A DNA stretch of 64,000 bases from Piscicola geometra (Eukaryota > Annelida > Clitellata > Hirudinida > Piscicolidae). Shown here one piece after another: positions 27,201 to 39,000 of this stretch. The stretch is from assembly GCA_943735955.1 (NCBI GenBank), contig OX030957.1, forward strand, positions 12,638,517-12,702,516, given 5' to 3'. The notes below the pieces were generated by a model. It did no database searches. It saw only the letters and a list, made by a program, of their open reading frames with translations, and was not told the origin of the DNA. Made by a program: the position numbers and the translations under genes. Every line of letters starts with the position of its first letter. The stretch's first letter is position 1.

Positions 27201-28724
27201 AAAATATCTAATAAATGATTTATTCATAAAATATCTAATAAATGATTTATTCATAAAATATCTAATAAATGATTTATTCATAAAATATCTAATAAATGAT
27301 TTATTCATAAAATATCTAATAAATGATTTATTCATAAAATATCTAATAAATGATTTATTCATAAAATATCTAATAAATGATTTATTCATAAAATATTTAA
27401 TAAATGATTTATTCATAAAATATCTAATAAATGATTTATTCATAAAATATTTAATAAATGATTTATTCATAAAATATCTAATAAATGATTTATTCATAAA
27501 ATATCTAATAAATGATTTATTCATAAAATATCTAATAAATGATTTATTCATAAAATATCTAATAAATGATTTATTCATAAAATATCTAATAAATGATTTA
27601 TTCATAAAATATCTAATAAATGATTTATTCATAAAATATCTAATAAATGATTTATTCATAAAATATCTAATAAATGATTTATTCATAAAATATCTAATAA
27701 ATGATTTATTCATAAAATATCTAATAAATGATTTATTCATAAAATATTTAATAAATGATTTATTCATAAAATATCTAATAAATGATTTATTCATAAAATA
27801 TTTAATAAATGATTTATTCATAAAATATTCAATAAATGATTTATTCATAAAATATTTAATAAATGATTTATTCATAAAATATTTAATAAATGATTTATTC
27901 ATAAAATATTTAATAAATGATTTATTCATAAAATATTTAATAAATGATTTATTCATAAAATATTTAATAAATGATTTATTCATAAAATATTTAATAAATG
28001 ATTTATTCATAAAATATTTAATAAATGATTTATTCATAAAATATTTAATAAATGATTTATTCATAAAATATTTAATGAAATATTTAATGAAATATGTAAT
28101 GAAATATGTAATGAAATATTTAATGAAATATTTAATGAAATATTTAATGAAATATTTAATGAAATATTTAATGAAATATTTAATGAAATATTTAACGAAA
28201 GATTTAATGAAATATTTAATGAAATATTTAACGAAAGATTTAACGAAAGATTTAATGAAATATTTAATGAAATATATAATGAAATATTTAATGAAATATG
28301 TAATGAAATATGTAATGAAATATTTAATGAAATATATAATGAAATATTTAATGAAATATTTAATGAAATATTTAATGAAATATTTAATGAAATATTTAAT
28401 GAAATATTTAATGAAATATTTAATGAAATATTTAATGAAATATTTAATGAAATATTTAATGAAATATTTAATGAAATATTTAATGAAATATTTAATGAAA
28501 TATTTAATTGAATATTTGATGAAATATTTAATTGAATATTTGATGAAATATTTAATGAAATATTTAATGAAATATTTAATTGAATATTTGATGAAATATT
28601 TAATGAAATATTTAATTGAATATTTGATGAAATATTTAATGAAATATCACCCATCACCGTTTTAAAGTCCTACCCCTTATTGGCTATGAGAAATATTTAA
28701 ATCTCACACGCCACCACTATCATC

Positions 28725-28755
<31 letters not shown>

Positions 28756-31700
28756 CCAAGATCACCATCATCACATCCAAAACCACCACTATAACCAGCA
28801 CCATCATCATTACCACCACCCCAACACCACCACCTATGAAACTCCGAGGCAGTAATGCAAGAGAAGCGACTATAGACTTGCAGTAGGGGCTGCTCAGGTG
28901 GCTGTGGTCGACCACCATGGCCTCAACCCTGCTGCCCTTCTTTGCGCCCCTCTTCACCGCTGTGGTGGTAGCAAGTTTGCAATGTAAAGTCTTGGTTTTT
29001 ATAAATAGTTTTTCAAGTGTCATTTATTTATTTACGTCTTTGGTATTTCACCGTATAACAAATTCCCCACCACCAAGCAATAACAAATCCACCCAAAAAC
29101 CAATTCACCACCAGCCAGTCAAAACACCATCTGAGTCCCACCACCAGCCAGTCAAAACACCATCTGAGTCCCACCACCAGCCAGCCAATCCCCATCAAGC
29201 ATCCAAAAGCACCACTGCTCACTCTTAAGCAGGAGCGCTTGCGACTGGAAATTATCCGGCATGGATAGGAACACCAGCCTCCTGAACACCTTCTCATCCA
29301 CACTCACATCCTCCACCACGTAACCACCGCTCAAACCACTCTGCCCCTCCTCCCTTATTGTCCTCATACTCACCGAATTTCCTATCGTCATAAACGGACT
29401 CTGTAATTATATGTCCGTTTTGTGTTTAGGCCGTTTTTAGCGAATAAGTGTTAATGGACTTTTTTATATTTTATGATAATTTTGTAATTTCAAACTTTCC
29501 TCTCACCTGCTTTCCCACGTTTGGTGGAGCTAACTCGAGCACCTTAGTGAGAACACCATCATCATCATCAAACGGTATTTAATTAGTCATTTAGAGTCTC
29601 AACGTAAATTTATAATATCAAGTTAAACAGTAAATGATATAATATTAATAACAATAATAATAATCTATAACAACAAAAACAATAATAACAATATTACTAT
29701 AAATAATTATCATATTCTATTAGGCTATTCTAGTCCATAACACATCTCAAGTGATGTGCTATCAAGAACGTGCATTCCAGCACCAACAAAGGCAACCTTG
29801 GTGGACAGTTCCGCCTTGACAGCTTCGATGTCTCCGTAGTGGTGGCAGCGACTGAGCAGAACCACCAATAATCTGCCGTGGCCACAACTCTTGTGCAGCT
29901 GCTGCCGTCCCTCTGTAGTGCTGAAGAGCCACTCTAACTCCCTGTGGTGGTGGTTTGGTGGTGGTGGTTGCTTGGTGTTTTGGTTGTGGGGTAGTTGTTA
30001 TGGTAGTTGCTATGGTGGTTGTTGATGTGGTTTGGTTGTTGTTGAGATGTTTTTTATGGTTGTTGTGGTGTGATGATGTGTTAGACCTGGAATATTATGT
30101 TATTTTTGAAAGGTTTTCAAATTCAATTTCAGGAATATTATTGGCAATAAAGTTTGAAACATTATTTTAAATAAAAAAAAGGTACCAAGAGTTAGGGTTA
30201 AGTTTTTTAAAAAAGTAAAAACGGATAGTTTCGGACACCTTCCTAGCGGCACGATGAAGATCCCAAACTTCTTCAGTGTGCTGACGGGCGCCTCTACAAT
30301 GTAGATGATGTATCTAGGTGATGATGATGATGATGATGATGATGATGGTGGTGCTGATGATGATGATGAGCTGTAGAGATGAACACAGATTTCTTCTTCG
30401 ACTTTTTTACTGCAGTAGTATGGATGATATGGCATGTGAGTGAGTAAGTGGGTGGTCAGGGGAGGGGATAATGCAACACACAAAAATAAAAATAAAACGT
30501 TTTCTTATTTAATTATCTAAGAGTAATAAGCAACATAATTCAATTAAACAGAACCTATCAAACTTTATTCAAATATATTATATTATTACTTTATTACTAT
30601 TATTAATATTTTAATATATTTTGTTTCCATTATTAGTAATATTACTAATATTAATATATATATTAACATTAATTAATTACTTTTATTACTCTACCATCAC
30701 ACGCAAGCATCTTCCATGAAGCCACAACCTCCTGATGTTGTGTCTGACCAGGGCGTAGTTCTGGACGTCTTCAACCGACTTTATGACGTCAGTGGGTGTG
30801 TCTAAACGCTCCACTTTCTCGTCTATGAAGGCGGTCTCGAGAAGCTGGAAAAGGGAAATAATTTATTATTATTACTTATATTTAAATTTTATGACATTAT
30901 TTTATTATTTATTACTATTATTATTATTATGCTGATGATGATAATTTAGTATGACATCACGGACAAGCTTTGAGGCGGGCAATTTCTTGAGCTTGGTGAG
31001 CACGAAGATGAAGACTGGCATGTAGAAGTCGCTATTGTCGCTATCCGAAGGGATCAGACACACCCTCACCAACCAGCCCCTGATTGATTGGTTGTGGGTG
31101 GTGAGTGGCGATTTAAAAGTGAAAATAATAAGTGGGATGAAGAACATTAAAAATCCAGATTTTTATCAATTAATCTTCAATTTTATTCAATTAATTAAAA
31201 TATATTGTAAGATTTTTTTGTGGTCAATTCAATAGGGGTTTCATGCCAACCATTCAGCAAAGACGTTGATGATTTTACGAGAGATGAAAGACTGCGCCAG
31301 ACTGAAGCAAATGTAGCGGCCTCCGATCTTCAACAGCCTTGCCACCTCCTCGAACATACGAGAAACCTGTTCCTCCTTCTCTGGCGTGTCTTCAGAGTAT
31401 ATGGCGTCGAGTGTGCCCTTGTCTAAGACCACACTGAACTCGCCATCAGAGAATGTCATCTGTTTTGTAATTAAATTTAATTAACTTTACTAATAATAAT
31501 AATATTAACAATGCGCCAACATTGAAAAGATCCATCTCCAAGAACTTAAGCTCTGGTCTGATGCGTGAGTGCTTCTGCGTCATTTGCTGAATGGCCTTGC
31601 AACTGATGTCGATGCAGGTGATGTTCTCGTATCCACAGTCGTACATCTGAGCGCCCAGTTCTGAATTTCCACACCCGAGCTCCAGTATCGCATCTTTTAT

Positions 31701-31927
31701 CTTCACATACTTTGCGATGAGGCCGCAATAGGAACTATACTCTCCATACCTGGTAAAAAAAGATTATTTGCATGAAACTTGATTGAACCACTAGAGAGAG
31801 AAAAAACTGTCAATTTATATATTTAGCTGAAATACCATTCAAAAGCTTTATTTCCTCTCTTCTTGAAAAAGGTTTCCCAATAATCTTTGCTGGAAAAGTC
31901 ACTTTTGCTCTTGGGCAACAGCGCCAT
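24293..31927 (-). CDS. METTL13: METTL13, dual eEF1A lysine and N-terminal methyltransferase
   Basis: Fourteen exons on minus: 31836-31927, 31521-31749, 31251-31459, 30956-31079, 30729-30844, 30239-30409, 29797-29941, 29507-29542, 29223-29400, 28834-28959, 25545-25624, 25086-25236, 24854-24982 and 24293-24609. They sum to 2103 nt, 700 codons plus stop (human about 699), with every phase consistent. The N-terminus [20 protein letters not shown] is as in orthologues. The first SAM-binding domain has [10 protein letters not shown] (residues 52-61) and [15 protein letters not shown]. The second, spermidine-synthase-like, has [11 protein letters not shown] (483-493) and [10 protein letters not shown]. 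The family trimethylates the eEF1A N-terminus and dimethylates eEF1A Lys55. Unusual: exon 6 carries a microsatellite-encoded Ser tract (about residues 270-287) where vertebrates have a short acidic loop, and intron 10 is 3.2 kb of satellite. It is convergent with ANKMY2 (430 bp gap) and divergent from the collagen gene. Confidence 0.95.
25646..28073. repeat. 27-bp satellite array in METTL13 intron 10
   Basis: About 90 copies of a 27-bp unit (ATTTATTCATAAAATATCTA then ATAAATG). Most differ only at one C/T site (ATATCTA or ATATTTA), plus rare CTGGTAA variants. The T variant dominates the last nine or so units and otherwise appears mostly as pairs separated by one C unit, showing higher-order duplication. 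One minus frame is open throughout (753 codons) only because the unit has nine codons and no stop. Confidence 0.97.
28070..28648. repeat. 12-bp satellite array derived from the 27-bp unit
   Basis: About 48 copies of AAATATTTAATG with variants (ATTGAATATTTG, ACGAAAGATTTA, ATATGTAATGAA). The unit is a fragment of the neighbouring 27-bp repeat, and the two arrays merge without a gap at about 28070. Lies in METTL13 intron 10. Confidence 0.95.
28700..28832. repeat. (CAT)n / (CAC)n microsatellite next to the METTL13 exon 10 donor
   Basis: Runs of ATC and CAC triplets that end immediately at the exon 10 donor (on minus ATAG|GTGGTGGTG), so the 5' splice site itself is embedded in repeat sequence. 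Confidence 0.85.
30319..30372 (-). repeat. METTL13: Coding (TCA)n microsatellite in METTL13 exon 6
   Basis: GATGAT triplets on plus read as serine codons on minus, giving six Ser, Ala-Pro-Pro, then nine Ser, before the conserved PRY and GIFIVPLG segments. The flanking codons remain in frame with both neighbouring exons, so the tract is translated rather than intronic. Confidence 0.85.
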
Positions 31928-33072
31928 GCTAAAGTGCTTAAACTAACTTTTTTACGTGGTGTCCGTTAGTTCTACTAAAGAATTAAATAACGAGATATAT
32001 TGTATATTTAAGCTTACAATTTGTGAAATTCATATTTTTTATAATTATGAAAATCATTTAAAAAATGGTATAAGATTTTAATGCCATCTTCTGACAGACG
32101 CTTTTCCAATATATTTCATTCTCATGTGTACTTTTTTGTGAAATTAATATTACTTCTTTTATTATACTGTTTTAAATGAACTCAAGTGAAAAAAATAATT
32201 AACACTATCAAAAGCATAACTGAGTCATTAATCACTATGCATTTAACTGTTAACGCGTTAACACGTTGTTACAAAGTCAGCACGTTATTTGGAAGATATA
32301 GGCTGCAGTCTAAGAACATTCTAGATGACTCTGAAATGATAGAAACATGAGTAAGAGAACTTTAACTTAATTCCTTGGTTTATTTATTTTTAGATTGATA
32401 AACATAAAAATTAGAATCTAGTTCTCATAATTGTTATGGTTATTTTTAGCAAAAAGATCGCAGTTTAGATGTTATTGATGATTTTGATAACAAAAACTTT
32501 TTTGCGATGAAACTTTTTCTTTCATGCTGTAAGTGTCATCAGCCTTGAATCCAAGATAGTTTCATCTTCTCATCCTCTTTACCATCATTCAGCGTTTACA
32601 GATGTGCAAAAGATGAATTCTTTTGTTAATGGAACATTCTTCATTATCCTGGGTAACATTTAAATGTTTTTACCTTTCAAATATGTATCTATATTTGGCC
32701 ATTAAGTCTTCAAAAGACTCATTATCACAATAAACTATTAGATACTTTTCTCACCATGAAATGAACAACGAGTAAAATCCATTGAGTTAATAAAATATTT
32801 AAAAAACCAATTGAATTACCCTTTGACAGTGGTTGCATTTAGCTTGTGTAGAGGAAATGGTTTGAATTGCAACAACCCTTCGACTTGTGAGACACTTTTT
32901 TAAAAATTGTCTTTCGCTGTTAAAAAAGTCTTAGGCTGCAGAAAAATATTTATAGTTATTATAAATTTTTATTACGCTTCGTTTTTATTGTCTTTAGTTA
33001 AAAATAATTTATGATTCAAACATCCAATAACAACTTCATTATTAATTAAAACATTTTTCACAACAATTTCAG
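31928..33072. promoter_or_regulatory. Divergent intergenic region between METTL13 and the collagen gene
   Basis: About 1.1 kb separates the METTL13 start codon (31927, minus) from the first recognised collagen exon (33073, plus). It should contain the METTL13 promoter and possibly the collagen signal-peptide exon, which I could not identify. The sequence is AT-rich with no repeat arrays, in contrast to its neighbours. Confidence 0.4.
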
Positions 33073-36000
33073 CCATCAACATCCTAGAAAAGCTTTCCAT
33101 TGAGAGTTCGAACGAAGTGACTGTCATAAATGGAAACACTGGCAAAAACAAGGCCTTCCACCTGATGAGAGACAATGACTTCGAAATGCCAGCAGAGTCA
33201 GTGGTCTGACTAAAAACCAGTGATGGGCTAAATCAAATCGCGATTGATTTGAGATTTGTGCATTGAGATTTTATTTGACATTTTTAAAGGGAGATATGAA
33301 TTGTTATTTACACATCACTGCTAACAACCAAACATTTTGTATTTTATTCTTATGTTTTGTATTGCAAACTTCATTAAAAGGCTGTTCAAACAGCACAGCA
33401 ACTTCACCACCCACCACTCCAACACGCCAGAGACGTCTTACCACTGCCAATGCCCGATAGATTCCTCCTCACCATGATATTCCGTCTGTCGGGAAAGACG
33501 GCCCAAGAGCGATTTGAGTTGATCCGCCTCGATGGATTTGATTCGAACGACAACGAGGTGAGTTACTTCAGCGTGGTCCTCGATGGCTCGAAAAGGAGTC
33601 TTTCGATTGAGAGCTTCGATTCTGAGAAGATGAGGGTGGTCAACTTCGCTGACATGCAAGATGCTTATAAGGTTGGGTGGGTGGGTGGATGGAGGGTTGG
33701 ATGGTTGGTTTGTTGGTTGGTTGGGGGTTTAATGATTGGATGTTTGGTTGGGTTGATGGTTTTTTGGCTGGGGAGTTGGTTTGCTGGATAGTTAGTTGGA
33801 TGGTTGGTTGGATGGTTGGTTTGTTAGTTTTTTGATTGGTTGGATGGTTGATTGGCTGTGTGATGCTTAATTGAATGATTGAGTGGTTAATTGTTTTTGA
33901 ATTTCGGATGTTTTCATAACCAAAGAAATAAGTTTTTAATGAAAAACAATTCTATGGAAGGGGATGATGGTTAAAAAAATTGTCGTTAAAGACACAAGAA
34001 TTTAGGTCGTGTAATACATTTTGTAATTATTTAACGAAGAAATGAAGAAGATTTGAAAATAACGTAATGCTCAGGGCAAAGTTTAAAGACGAGGCTAGAT
34101 GAGAAGATAAACTAGTCATGACTTTAGAAGCATCTAGATGAGGATGATGAAGATGATGATGATGCTGACGATCAGAATAATGATGGTTGTGATGAAGATG
34201 GAAATAAATAATTAATTAAAAATTTAATGAGAATGAATCTCAAGTGCGTATTAGCAGTGTGTTCGCGAAGCCTCACTCGCTCACCGTTGCATCTGTCTGG
34301 TTTACATTATGAACTTACACAGACGGGATGATAAGACACTCCATGGGGCGCTCATGAATATACGCTCAAAATAAATCTTTTAAAATAACTAAGAGTTTAA
34401 TGCTTCAATATAGAAATGAAAACTTAGTTCCCCACGAATAAACCTCTTCTGATGCGAACTAATGATAAAGACCTGAAACAATGTCGTAGACACTATTTAG
34501 GCAAACACCACACAAATCTCATTCGAATCTTTGTAGATTATTGTTTTATATTTCATAGATTTATTGGCAAAAGCAACCACAACCACAACCGGCAGTTATT
34601 CGACAAGTCATGGCACCGTCTGCAAGTGGCACTGCACGAGGAGCAGATCGAGATCTTCATCGACTGCAAGAAACAATCCTCTTCCTCCTTCTCACCTCCC
34701 ACCCTCCACCTCCAAGACACCTATTTCAGACTGGGCTATGTGGCCGAAGAAAAGTCCGTGCCGGTCCGTTGAATGGAGATGCCTTTGTGATTTTGCCGCA
34801 ATGCACTGTGTTCAGCTTCTAAACTACCATCAGGATTCTTACAGTTGTATTCTTATAACTCTACTAACTAAACATACTCATGCTTATAGGATGAAATCCT
34901 AGTGGTAGATAGATCTACAAATAAATAAATCGAAATTCTCGAAAGTGAGTAGCTCCTGATATGAACTCAAATTCCCAAACAGCTGGATATTCAGTCGATC
35001 ATGCTCCACTGCGAACCTGAGATCTCGAGAGACGGCTGCACTGCATCGGGAAGGACATCACTCTCAAGCACAATTGTAGGCGAACTGTGGCATAGTTTAG
35101 GTTTTATGGGTTTATGAAGGAAATAGAAATATAACTTGGTTAACAAGGGAAAAGTTAATCATCGTCAACGGGGACGGGTAGCTAGAAGGAAATGTTTTCA
35201 GATTCGAATGCAGCCGATACCTTAGTAACCCATGGGCGCGAATGAACATTTGCAGCTCGGAAAGTGACCAGGAAGCTCGTTTGGATTATACGCCACTCTG
35301 TCAAAGCTGAATATTATTATTGTTATTGTGCTCATTCTTGTCATCATCACATCAATGGCATCGCTTTCAATTCGTCACGCAGGTCAGCACCACCACCACC
35401 ACCACCGCTGCCCCTCAGACGCCCACCAAGGCAGCCTTCGTAAGTTGAGCATCGAAATGTTGCTGCCCCGAAATAAAAATATAGCATGGGCGGCGATCCT
35501 GGGGGGATCCTGGGGTCAGAACCCCCCCCCCCCCCCCCACTTTTTCCAATTTTTGTTTTCAAAAATTTCTATTTGGATATGAGCATAATCGTCAACCATG
35601 GCATAAAAGTAAATGTTTATACAGTAATACATTGTGAGTATGTGTAGTTATAGTGATAGCTGCTAAAACAAAAATATTCTTTTCTTTCTTAAATACTCCT
35701 TCACCTAGTTTTTTTATCACTATGGCGTAGGCGGGAATCCTGAGGGGGTCCTGGGATCCACTTCTACAAGAACCCCCTCACTCTTAAAAATACACATTAC
35801 TTAACACATTTTGATACGAGCCTAATCGTCAACCATGGGATAAAAAATGCTAATACAGTAATACATTGTGAGTATGTATGGGCAGGAATGCTAGGGGGGT
35901 CCTAGGGTCCATCTTAACATGGACACTCCTCAGTTTTTCAAATACAATAATTTTTCAACTCCTATCTTAATACAAGCATAATCGTCAACCATAGCATGAA

Positions 36001-39000
36001 ACAAAATTTTATTCAGTAATATATTTTTGGTAGGAGTAGTTATAGTGATAGCTGCCTGAAGCAAAATTATTCTTTGCTTAATAAAATACTCATCCAACTT
36101 TTCTTCTTTTTATATTTATAAATTTAACCTAATAATTTATATTTAAAAAAATTAAATTTCTGATTTTTCAATTTTCGCAAGCAGACATTCAAAATGCTTT
36201 TCAGAAAATATCGGTTCACTTTTTGCAAGCAGACAGATTTACATTTTTATAAAAAAATCATTCATATTGTGCTACTTATTTTGCATGGACGATATTCATA
36301 GGGGGATTCTGAGGTCCACTTCAATATCGACCCTTTCAATTTTTTAGATGAACCAAAGTTAATGAATTTCAAAAGGCTTTAAACATTAACTAAAGTTTTG
36401 GTTAAATCAAACTACAAGTTTCATATCGCATAACTGCCAAAAAAGAAATGCTGAGGCTTTTAGCTCATTCTATCATTAGAAACACAGTGTGCACTGTTAA
36501 TGCCGAATCAAGCCAGTTTGGTGTGGGGTTGACGGCACACAAGACTGCAATGGGTTAGAGTTGGAATCGATAGGCATTCGTTTTTTTGATGAAGCTCTGA
36601 ATGTCAATTAACAGTTTATTGGTTTATTCAGCCCACTAGACACGATTGGAAAAACATTATCTGCTGTAGTAAAAGATTTTCTGATCAGAATTATGCTACC
36701 TATATAAAAACTAAGAGCTCAGACTTATGACGGCGCTTCTAACATGAAAGGCCGATATAATGGTTGTCAGGCTATTATCAGCAGTGAGCATCCGCTTGCA
36801 ATGTTTTTCCACTGTTTTGCACACTGTGAAAATCTTGTTGCCCAGCACAAAGCTGTCGCAAATCACTTTGTGAGCAATTCACTTCAGTTTGTCCAAGAGT
36901 TAAGTGCTTTTTACAATCGTTCAGGGAAGGTCCACAAACAGTTTAGTGATGCTTTAGTGTCTCTTATAATTGACTTTCCTGATGAGACACTGAATAAAAG
37001 TATAGTATAAAACTTCTTTGTCCTACAAGATGGCTTACCAGAGTATCTACAGTGTCTTCTGTGCTTGAACATTATGAAGTGGTACTTGTTAGCTTGGAAT
37101 CATTTGCTTCCATTGGTACTGCTGATGAAACAGCTGTAAAGGCTTGAGGCCTTTTTTTCAACAAGGCACTACTGCACTGACCCTCAAGGTAGTTGTTTTG
37201 GTGTTTTCACTTATGGAACAGTTATCAAGTCGTTGCAATCAGCAAGTGCCAAGATAAGTGGAATGGTTGCAGCGACTGATTCAGTTGTGCAAGAACTGCG
37301 TCATCTACGATCAGATGAACAGTTTAATGCCATTTTCAGAAATGTCAACAGTATGGTTTTGGCATATAATCTCGAGCCGATTGCTGTACCTCGGGTGCAA
37401 AAGCCGCCACAAAAGTATTGTGGGCTGGGCCCAGTTTATGTAGCAACAACACCAGAGGAACATTATCGAGCAGCCTATTACGCTGTCATAGACATTGCAA
37501 TCATGCAACTCACAGAAAGGTTCAATCGAGATTCTCCTGGTTTGCGTTCATAATTGCAGCTGGCGACAATTTTGCTAACTGGTGAAGTGAACCATAGTAT
37601 TTGCAAGCAGTATCGTAAGTTAAATGAAACTGGTCTTTGTTCACAGTTAACTATGTTCAAAGACCAGAATGAATTTTAGCAAAAACGCAAAAAGTAATGC
37701 AAGCTATGATCACGGAAGTCAGAAATCTGTTATCTTAGGTTGAAAGATTGATCAGGTTGATGCTTGTGTGTCCAATAACGTCATGTACTGCAGAAAAATC
37801 TTTTAGTGCTTTGCGGCATCTTAAGACTTAGTTGCGTGCACCTATGACACAGCCTCGCTTGAATTCACTGGCCGTTTGTCATGCACATCAGGATATACTT
37901 GACAGTCTGGATTAAAAAGGCTAGCAGAAGAATTTGCTAGTCGGTCAGACATTCGAAGAAGTCTTTTTGGAAATTGGAGTAAACGAGCTGTGGGGAGAGG
38001 GCAGGAGGACACGCAGAGAGGGTATTTTATGTTATCTAATTATACACTGTGAGCCAAAAAAATTTCCCATTGTATATTTGTTTATAACTTTGGCAAATTT
38101 AAATCTATATGTAATTTTTTAAACTATTTGACTCAGAAATGAATGGAAAACGAGATGTTATAACATTTATTTGATGGGTTGATGGCTAGTTGTAATTATA
38201 TAGATGATAAATAATAAAAGGTACTAAAATCGCTATTGTTTTTCTTCAAATCGCTCAAAGTGGCAATAGAAAAGTATTTTTTTTGAGTATCAAACTTTTT
38301 TTCTAAATGTTTGGTGATACAAATATTAGTAGTTCATACAATAATAGTTTGCACTACAGCAAACAATACTAAATAGTATTGCTTGTACTGTATTGGTCGA
38401 TACCGGTTCTTTGATTCCAACCCTGGGAAGGAACCCCCCAAGATTTTCCGCAGATCGCCGCCCCTGAAATATAGCACCACTTATCAAGAGAAATTAAAAA
38501 TCCTTTCTTTGAATATATATAATATAAATATCTAGCTAAATATAAAAAAACCCAACTGGCATTGAAATCTCCGAAGGAACAAGCGTTTCAGAATGGCCAG
38601 TGCTCCATCACGTGTCCTGTCGGGGCTCCCGGACCTCCCGTGTGTTGCTCTTGTGTTTTCGTTTGAAGAAAATAATTTTTCAAGATTTCATTAACTAATT
38701 ATTTAATTTTCATACTTAAAATATGTATAGAAAAACATGCATTTTTGAGGTTTCTTTTCAAACAATTTGGGTTAAAACTTCTCCGAGATGCACTTTAAAT
38801 CGTTTGAAATATTGTTTGAAACCACTTTAACCTGCAAGGGGGTCGATGGAAGTCCTGGCGAAGAAGGAAGTCAAGGAATCAAAGGTTCCAAGGCAAGAAA
38901 ATTAATTTTAGAAAATATAAACTGCAAGAAACCAAAAAATAATACGTCTTTTTCTGCAATATTATACAAACAAGAAAATAAATAATAATATGTAATTATT

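Noticed and set aside
25803..28064. 753-codon open frame of repeating MNKSFIRYF nonapeptides (looks like a neuropeptide precursor)
   Set aside because: It is the 27-bp satellite read in its only stop-free frame. There are no Gly-Lys-Arg processing sites, signal peptide or non-repeat flanks, and it lies inside a METTL13 intron.
22835..28657. CRISPR-like regular repeats
   Set aside because: The units are contiguous with no unique spacers, in a eukaryotic intronic setting; these are satellites.
35190..35310. Extra collagen exon with several Cys codons
   Set aside because: It needs a phase that the neighbouring exons do not provide, whereas 34983-35075 joins 35383-35439 in phase without it.
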